The notes beneath the pieces were generated by a model. The model had not been told where the DNA came from and did not search any database. It was given only the letters and a program-made list of their open reading frames with translations. From Erythroxylum novogranatense (lineage: Eukaryota > Streptophyta > Magnoliopsida > Malpighiales > Erythroxylaceae), in the NCBI GenBank assembly GCA_029891385.1, contig CM057228.1, positions 70,323,523 to 70,387,522 on the forward strand: DNA of 64,000 bases, in the 5' to 3' direction. The translations under genes were made by a program, and so were the position numbers. Positions 56,370 through 64,000 of this stretch are shown here, piece by piece; within the stretch, counting starts at the first letter, position 1, and each line of letters begins with the position of its first letter.

Positions 56370-59221
56370 TGTAACACCCAGTATCTGATTTACCCGGTAC
56401 ACCAAAAAAAATCGGTATTAGAGACTAATGTCATTAAAACTAGGACAGTGAATTATAATTTTTGGCGACAGCAAATTAATCATATTTGACACTTTTTGGT
56501 TGTCACAAAAAATTGTACGAGCAAATTTTGAAAGAACCAATACAAGAGGGGCATTTTTGTAAATAATGAACAAAGTGACTTATAAAAGAAGCTAACTACA
56601 AATAAGACAAAAACTTGTCTTCCTCCTCCTCCCTCACTTACGAGAATTCACCATGGAAGCTTTCTCTCAAAGTTTTCAAGCTTTGTAACAATAATGTGAA
56701 GGAGAATCAAGCCGATCAGTCAATACAAAACGGTAAGCCTCGATCCCGACACTTGATTCTACCAATTAGAATTTAGTTTCTCACCTTCTTTTTTCATAGC
56801 TATGAAACCCATTTGATGAAATCTATCAGTTTGATGATTTTGGTGTTGCATTCTTATTCTTTGATGTCTAATGACAAATTAACATGAGAAAATTTTCATT
56901 TTTATGGTGATTTGGGGCTAAACCAAAACCTAGGATTTTGGAGTTGGTTGCCAATAGAGACAGATTTGTAGGTCCTTAATATACATTTTTTGAGCTATTT
57001 AATGTGTGGAGAAACTCAAAACTTGGAAGTTGTAGATACAGGTGTCTACTGTATCCCTGAATATTTTTTTACGAATTTAGGGTGATCCAAACAAATGTGA
57101 TAAGTCCCGAATTGAAATTGGTTCAGAATACTAGTGATATTAAAACATGAAATGAAAGTTAATTGTTTGAGGACTTTAGAGTCAGAATTGGATGATGAGT
57201 TCTTATTATGAAATGCTCGAAAATGTGTCATCTAAGTTCTGTATAAAGGGAATTTTAATTGGATGAGTATCCTATGAGATACGGCTAAATAAGTGAAGGG
57301 TGTTACTGACCTTAGTGACTCAGAAGAGAACATAAATAGGACAGCTTTATAAAAATCACATTAAACACAAATTGCATACATTTTGAGCCATCTTTGGATA
57401 TGTGATAACCATATGAGTCTATTGAAAATGGAAATTTGAATCAACTCAATTGGTTAAGAAATGAAAAATTTATAATGATTTTAGTCAGGAAGGGTCCAAC
57501 TCATGACAGAATATTAAAGCTGACTATAAATGGGATATTTGGAAGCCTTAATGACTGAATTAGAAAATGGTAATAAAATAAAAAAATGTGCATTTATGTG
57601 TTAACTAGAGGTATGGAAAGTTTGAAAAATATTGGATCTATGTATAAAAAGTTATGTTTTCGCGAAATGAATCAGTGAAACCAAATAGGTTCAAGTATGA
57701 TTAAGCTAATCAAGACATAAAGAATCGAATACCTAAAATTTTGAACTAAGTTTGGACATAATGAAGTCCGAGACTCCTAATTTCAAGGAAAATTTTGGTT
57801 TGAAACCAATTTGACCATTATAGAAGAAAATATAAATTTATAATGATAGATGTTAAGAAATGAGGTTTACGTAAGAATGACTAATGCGAGTATATGTAAT
57901 TTTTATGCATGTTACCCAATTGCTTGTGAAAGCGGACGAGAACTAGAACTAGAAATCGTACCTAGTACCTCTCAAGTTCAAGAAAATTAGAAAAGAGATC
58001 AAAACCCCTAAGATAGTCGAGGTGAGTATAATCATGCTACCATACTTGTGTAGTAATCTTTTTTTTATCATGCAGCTTGTTGAATTGTTCTTGAACCTGT
58101 ATGACTTATTTGATATATGACTCCATGTGATTGAGTCTAGCATGTTGTATGCCAGATTGACCAGATGATATTCATATTATTTGCATCTTTTGGTCCTCTT
58201 ATTATGTTGAACCTATTAACTGTAATTCTTTGATAAATTATGTTTTTCTTGTTAGCCATGATTGGTGAGTTTATAAGATACCCAGCTGATGGAGTATATT
58301 ATCAGACCATGTGTACATAGGTAACCCGCAGGTGATGGGTTAGATCCGGGTCCGACATGGAGAGGGCAGGCCTCCAAGGGTAGGGTTAGGCCAACCTTGT
58401 CTAGAATAAGAAAAGGAGAGATATGTCATACTAACATGCCTCTGTCTCTTCCTAAAAAATTCAGAAAATCAGCACTCAGAAATGATAAAGCTTAGAATTA
58501 GAAATCTTGTAGAACTCTACTAAAGAAAGAACCCAAAACTCAGAAAAGAATTCAAAAACCATATTCATTTTTTCTTAAAATATAATAATTCATAATGACA
58601 TTTATTATTGATACTCAAGTGATTGTTGCATTTGAAATTACTACCTGTTTATTCATTAATACCATGTATTGTTGCTTAGAATGCCACAGACCATTCTTGT
58701 GAAGCTAGCCTTGTGTTACCTAGCCTCACAAGCATGGTAACTTGTTTATATCTCACTGAGTCGTGTTGTAGACTCACCTCACACTATCATCATTTTAAGG
58801 GGATTAGCAAATCATACGAGAGAAAAATCTAAGCCTTTTGAGACTCGCTTGGATAAACAGTCAAGTAATTTTTTTAGGCATGATGTTAATTGCGGATGCT
58901 TATAGCTGCTCCATGGTTTGTCATAATCATATATACATGATACATGTATGGATTTGCTAGGTTATTGAGAATGATGTCAGTTGATGATATGAGCTGATCA
59001 TAGATTGACAGATTATAAGTAGATAATGCATGTTAGAATTACAGATTGAGATCCTTACTTCGTTCAAAATTGTTAAGCAGGTATAACGATTAATAAGACA
59101 AATGAATAGGTCATGCCGGATTTTCAGTAGAATATAGAAAGAATTAGGCTTACTACGGGTTTTGGTGGCTTTAAGCCTACCCATTCCTTAGTGCCAACAC
59201 GGTCCAAAAGGCAGGTTGTGT
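56370..59221 (+). mobile_element. Probable solo LTR, 2.85 kb
   Basis: Begins TGTAACACCC, common for plant gypsy LTRs, and ends near GGTTGTGT. AATTATT flanks it at 56363-56369 and 59222-59228. The satellite phrase continues across these edges. It contains GTCTTCCTCC and ATCCCGACACTTG phrases near the start and ACTGAGTCGTGTTGTAGACT at about 58758, like the CACTGAGCTTCGCAGCTCAC block of chromovirus LTRs. No primer site, polypurine tract or gag-pol is present. Exact ends are uncertain by a few bases. Confidence 0.6.
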
Positions 59222-59228
59222 AATTATT

Positions 59229-62200
59229 AATCATTAATAATGATTAATATATTATTAATTAATTGATGGATATATGTAGGTAAGTAGTCACGCCATTCAC
59301 AGGCGTGATTGCCATGTCGTGCTTGTTATTTTCTTTTTGTTGGCAATTAATACCTATATAATTTTATAACATTTGTTATTAAAAAATTCATTAATTAAGT
59401 ATTGATTTATTAAAATATAATTAACTTTTATTTAATTAATTAAATGGAATTAGTCCTTATATTTTTCATTTTATTAAATATAATATATATAAAATTAATT
59501 GGCTAATTACAACATATTATTAACTAACAAAAATAATTAATCAACTAATTACTTAAAATAAAATGAAATTTACTATTATAAAAGTCACAGGCATGACTTA
59601 AGTATATTATTGACTAATAACAAAGTAACTAAATGATTATTTAATTAAAATAAAATGAACTTTTACTTTTATAGGCATCACAGACGTGACTCAGTGTGAC
59701 GCCCATGAAAAGATCTATTTTAATTCCTTAATTAAATAAATTAATTAAAATACAATTCATAATAATCAATATATCATTAAATAATTGATTTATTGAAATC
59801 TTATTAACTAATTAATTATTGGTTATTAACATGTAATTATTACTTATGTTATTAGTAATGCGTCTAAAATATTTTTCCATTTCTTAATTTCTTATTCTTA
59901 AAATATCTTTAATTAATTTAATTATAACTATTTAGTAAATCAAAATATAATTTCATGTGATTAAAATATTATGAGTTAGTTAAAATATAACTAATTAATT
60001 GACTCATGAAAATGTGATACTTGATTAATTATGGTAATTAGAATATAATAAATTAAATGTTTTATTAAATTATACTTTATTTATAAATTAATTATTAATC
60101 ATTAAATGCTAATCTTATTCAGTTATAATTAATAATGATTAATATATTATTAGTTAATTGATGTATATATAGGTAGTAGTCACTTTGTGACTTAATATTC
60201 ACAAAGTAGACTACTATATCGTATATGTTATTTTCTTTTATGGGCAATTAACTCCTATATAATTCTAAACATTTTAATTAAATAATTAATAAAATAAGTT
60301 TTGACTTTGTAAAATATAATTAATTAAATAGAGTTAGTGCTTTTTCATTTCTTACTAAATATAATATATGTATAAATAATTGACTAATTATAATATATTA
60401 TTAATTAAAAGCCAAACAATTAGTTGATTAATTACTTAAAATAAAATAGAATTTTATTATTATAGAGTCACAAAAGTGACTTAAGTATATTATTGATTAA
60501 TAACAAAATAATTAATTGATTATTTAATTAAATTAAAATAAACTTGTACTATTATAGAGTCACAAACGTGACTTAAATGTCACGTCTGTGAATAGATCTA
60601 ATTTTAATTCCTTAATTGAATAAAATTAATTAAAATATAATTCATAATAATCAATATACAATTAAAGAATTGATTTATTGAAATCAACGAATTAATTAAT
60701 TATTGATTATTAACACGTAATTACTACTTATGTTATTATTAATGCTTATAAAATAAATTTCCTTTTTAATTACATATTTTAAAATATCTTTAATTAATTT
60801 AATTATAACTATTTAGAAAATCAAATTACAATTTCATGTAATTAAAATATTATGAGTTAGTTAAAATATAATTAATTAATTGATTTATGAAAATGTGATA
60901 CTTTCTTAATAATGGTAATCAGAATATAATAAATTAAATGATTTATTAAATAATACTTTATTAATAAATTAATTATTATTCATTAATAATGATTAATATA
61001 TTATTAATTTATTATTGTATATATATAGGTAAATAGTCACGTCGTTCACAAGCGTGACAACCATGTCGTGCTTTTTATTGGCAATTAACACCTATATAAT
61101 TTTATAACATTTGTTACTAAATGATTCAATAATTAAGTATCGATTTATTAAAATATAATTAATTTTTCTTTAATTAATTAAATAGAATTATTGCTTATAT
61201 TTTCATTATATTAAATATAACACATATAAAATTAATTAACTAACTATAATATTTTATTAATTAATAAAAATAATTAATTGACAAATTACTTAAAATAAAA
61301 TGCACGTAGTTATTATAAGAGTCACAGATGTCAAGTATATTATTGACTAATAACAAAATAATTAATTGATTATTTAATTAAAATAAAACAAACTTTTACT
61401 ATTATAGGCATCACAGACGTTAGTTAAGTGTCATGCTTGTGAAAAGATCTATTTTAATTCCTTAATTAAATAAAATTAAATAAAATATAATTCATAATAA
61501 TCAATATATAATTAAACAATTGATTTATTGAAATCTTATTAGTTAATTAATTATTATTATCATGTAATATTAATGCGTATGAAATATTTTTCCCATTTTT
61601 AATTAGATATTCTTAAAATATCTTTAATGAATTTAATTAAAACTATTTAATAAATTAAAATATAATTTCATGTAATTAAAATATTATCAGTTAGTTAAAA
61701 TATAATTAACTAATTGATTTATGACAATGTGATATTTAATTAATAAAGGTAATTAGAATATAATAAATTAAATTATTTATTAAATTATGATTAATTTATA
61801 AATTAATTATTAATCTTATTCAGTAATAATTAATAATGAATAATATATTCTTAATTAATTGATGTATCTATATCGGTAAGTAGTCACATCTGTGATGAAT
61901 GTTATTTTTACGGGCAATTAACTGCTATATAATTTTATAATTTTTATTAAATAATTAATTAAATAAGTATTGATTTCTTAAAATATAATTAATTTATTTT
62001 CAATTAATTAAATAGAGATTGGTTTTATTTTCATTTTATTAATCATAATATACAAAATTAATTGACTAATTATAATATATTATTAATTAATAGAAGAATA
62101 ATTATTGATTAATTATTTGAAACAAAATAGAGTCTTATTATTATAGGAGTCATAGGTGTAACTTAAGTATATTATTTATTAATAACAAAATAAATAAATA

Positions 62201-64000
62201 AATAATTAATTAAAATAAAATTTTACTATTATAGCAATCACGAAGTGACTTAAGTGTCACGCCTATGAAAAGATCTATTTTTAATTTCTTAATTAAATAA
62301 AATTAATTAAAATATAATTCATAATAATCAATATATAATTAAATAATTGATTTATTGAATTCTTGCAAATTAACTAATCAATTATTGATTATGATCATGT
62401 AAATATTGCTTATGTTATTATTAATGCGTTTGAAGTATTTTCTCCATTTTTAATTACATATTCGTAAAATATCTTTAACTAATTTAATTATAACTATTCA
62501 ATAAATCAAAATATAATTTCTTGTAATTAAAATATTATCAGTTAGTTAAAATACAATTAATTAATTGATTTATCAAAATGTGGTAATTGATTAATAATGG
62601 TAATTAGAATATAATAAATTAAATGATTTGATAAATTATACTTTATTTATAAACTTATTATTAACCATTAGTTGTTAACCTTATTCAGTTATAATTATTA
62701 ATGATTAATATATTATTAATTTGTTATATATATATAGGCAAGTAGTCATGCTTGTGAGTTAATATTCACGTAGTGACTACCATGTCATGCATGTTATTTT
62801 CTTTTACGTAATTAATCCCTATATAATTTTGTAACAGTTTTATTAAAAATTAAATAAATAAGTACTGTTTTCTTAAAATATAATTAATTTATTCTTCAAT
62901 TAATTAATTAGAGTTAGTGCTTATTTTTCATGTTTTATTAAATATAATATATACAAATAATTGACTAATTACAATATATTTTTAATTAATATGAAAGTAA
63001 TTAATTGGTGAATTACTTAAAATAAAATAGAATTTTATTATTATAGGAGTCACAAAGTGACTTAAGTAATAGGAGTCATAGGCGTGACTTAAGTATATTA
63101 TTGATTAATAACAAAATAATTAATTGATTATTTAATTAAAATCAAATAAATTTTTCTATTATAGGAGTCACAGTAGTGACTTAAGTATTACGCCTATGAA
63201 AAGATCTATTTTCTAATTCTTTAATTAAATAAAATTATAAAATATCATTCATAATAATCAATATATAATTAAATAATTGATTTATTGAAATCCTATTAAT
63301 TAATTAATTATTGATTACTAACACGTAATTATTACTTATGTTATTATTAATGTGTCTGAAAAATTTTCCCATTTTAATTCCATATTCTTAAAATATCTCT
63401 AATGAATGTAATTACAACTATTTAGTAAATTAAAATATAATTTCATGTAATTAAAATATTATCAATTAGTTAAAATATAATTAATTTATTGATTTATGAA
63501 AATGTGATACTTGATTAATAATGGTAATTAAAATATAATAATTAAATGATTTACTAAATTAAACTTTATTTATAAATTAATTATTAATCATTAATAATGA
63601 TTAATATACTATTAATTAATTGATGTATATATATAGGTAAGTAGTCATGCCTGTCACTTAATATTCACAGATGTGACTACCATGTCGTGCATGTTATTTT
63701 CTTTTTACGAGCAAGTAACCGCTATATAATTTTATAACATTTTATTAAATAATTAATTAAATAAGTATTCATTTCTTAAAATATAATTAATTTATTCTTC
63801 AATTAATTAAATAGAGTTAGTGCTTATTTTTCATTTTATTAAATATAATATATAAAATTAATTGACTAATTATAATATATTATTAATTAATAGCAAAATA
63901 ATTATTGATTAATTACTTAAAATAAAATAGCATTTTATTATTATAGAGTCATGCAGTGTGACTTAAGTATATTATTGATTAATAACAAAACAATTAATTG
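59229..64000 (-). repeat. ~0.85-0.9-kb hairpin satellite, inverted orientation, to the window end
   Basis: Anchors GTAGTC (or ATAGTC) at 59284, 60176, 61033, 61880, 62742 and 63641, spacing 892, 857, 847, 862 and 899. Each unit keeps the dyads (for example GTAGTCATGCCTGT ... ACAGATGTGACTAC at 63641-63680) and the GTCACGCCTATGAAAAGATC phrase (about 62257-62276). No genes. The array continues past the window. Confidence 0.85.

Noticed and set aside
39265..64000. CRISPR-like array
   Set aside because: Dyads recur but spacers are long and conserved; the context is a plant satellite.

Overview
This window is nuclear DNA from a flowering plant, most likely a dicot. The evidence is chromovirus-type Ty3/gypsy and Ty1/copia retrotransposons with tRNA-Met primer sites, a hAT transposon with an 8-bp target duplication, a tRNA-derived SINE, fragments of a plant receptor-like kinase and a plant AAA-ATPase, and a spliced OPA3-like gene. 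I cannot name the species. The region is gene-poor, repeat-rich and probably heterochromatic. Apart from the OPA3-like exons, nothing looks like an intact host gene.

Layout. 0-5 kb: a patchwork of relics, with a gypsy protease scrap, a receptor-kinase exon interrupted by an AAA-ATPase fragment, an apparent solo LTR, a gypsy RT/RNase H scrap, and two copia pol scraps in opposite orientation. 5.0-7.4 kb (minus): three in-frame exons of an OPA3-like mitochondrial protein gene whose 3' end I cannot find. 7.7-9.6 kb: LTR, primer site and broken gag of another gypsy element. 9.59-23.70 kb: a Tekay/Del-like chromovirus with 5-bp target duplications (ATCAC), 2,012-bp LTRs and a complete but dead gag-pol. 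Its 3' LTR is split by a minus-strand, non-coding (LARD-like) retroelement, and the two have lost adjoining sequence together.

23.7-38.3 kb: very AT-rich sequence with diverged satellite-like repeats, three paralogous blocks rich in the palindrome GCACGATCGTGC, a SINE with target duplications, an Athila ORF1-like relic and two unrecognised short ORFs. 38.3-39.3 kb: a fold-back cluster of tRNA-like modules with 33-bp perfect terminal inverted repeats. 39.3-64 kb: a tandem satellite of about 0.82-0.97 kb per unit, whose few GC-containing stretches form paired hairpins around GTCACGCCTGTGAC. The array runs forward to about 48.6 kb and then inverts. Three transposons sit inside it: a deleted gypsy element (43.17-46.17 kb, TSD AAAAG), a hAT element (49.87-55.83 kb, TSD GCTTATAT) carrying 1.6 kb of CCAAT/TCAAT pentamers, and a probable solo LTR (56.37-59.22 kb). 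Removing them restores satellite spacing.

The strongest leads are the hairpin satellite and its inversion point, the hAT element with its CCAAT array, the tRNA-like fold-back cluster, the kinase/AAA chimera, and the partnership between the non-coding retroelement and the coding chromovirus. All identifications are by eye from translations and motif memory; no database search was possible.
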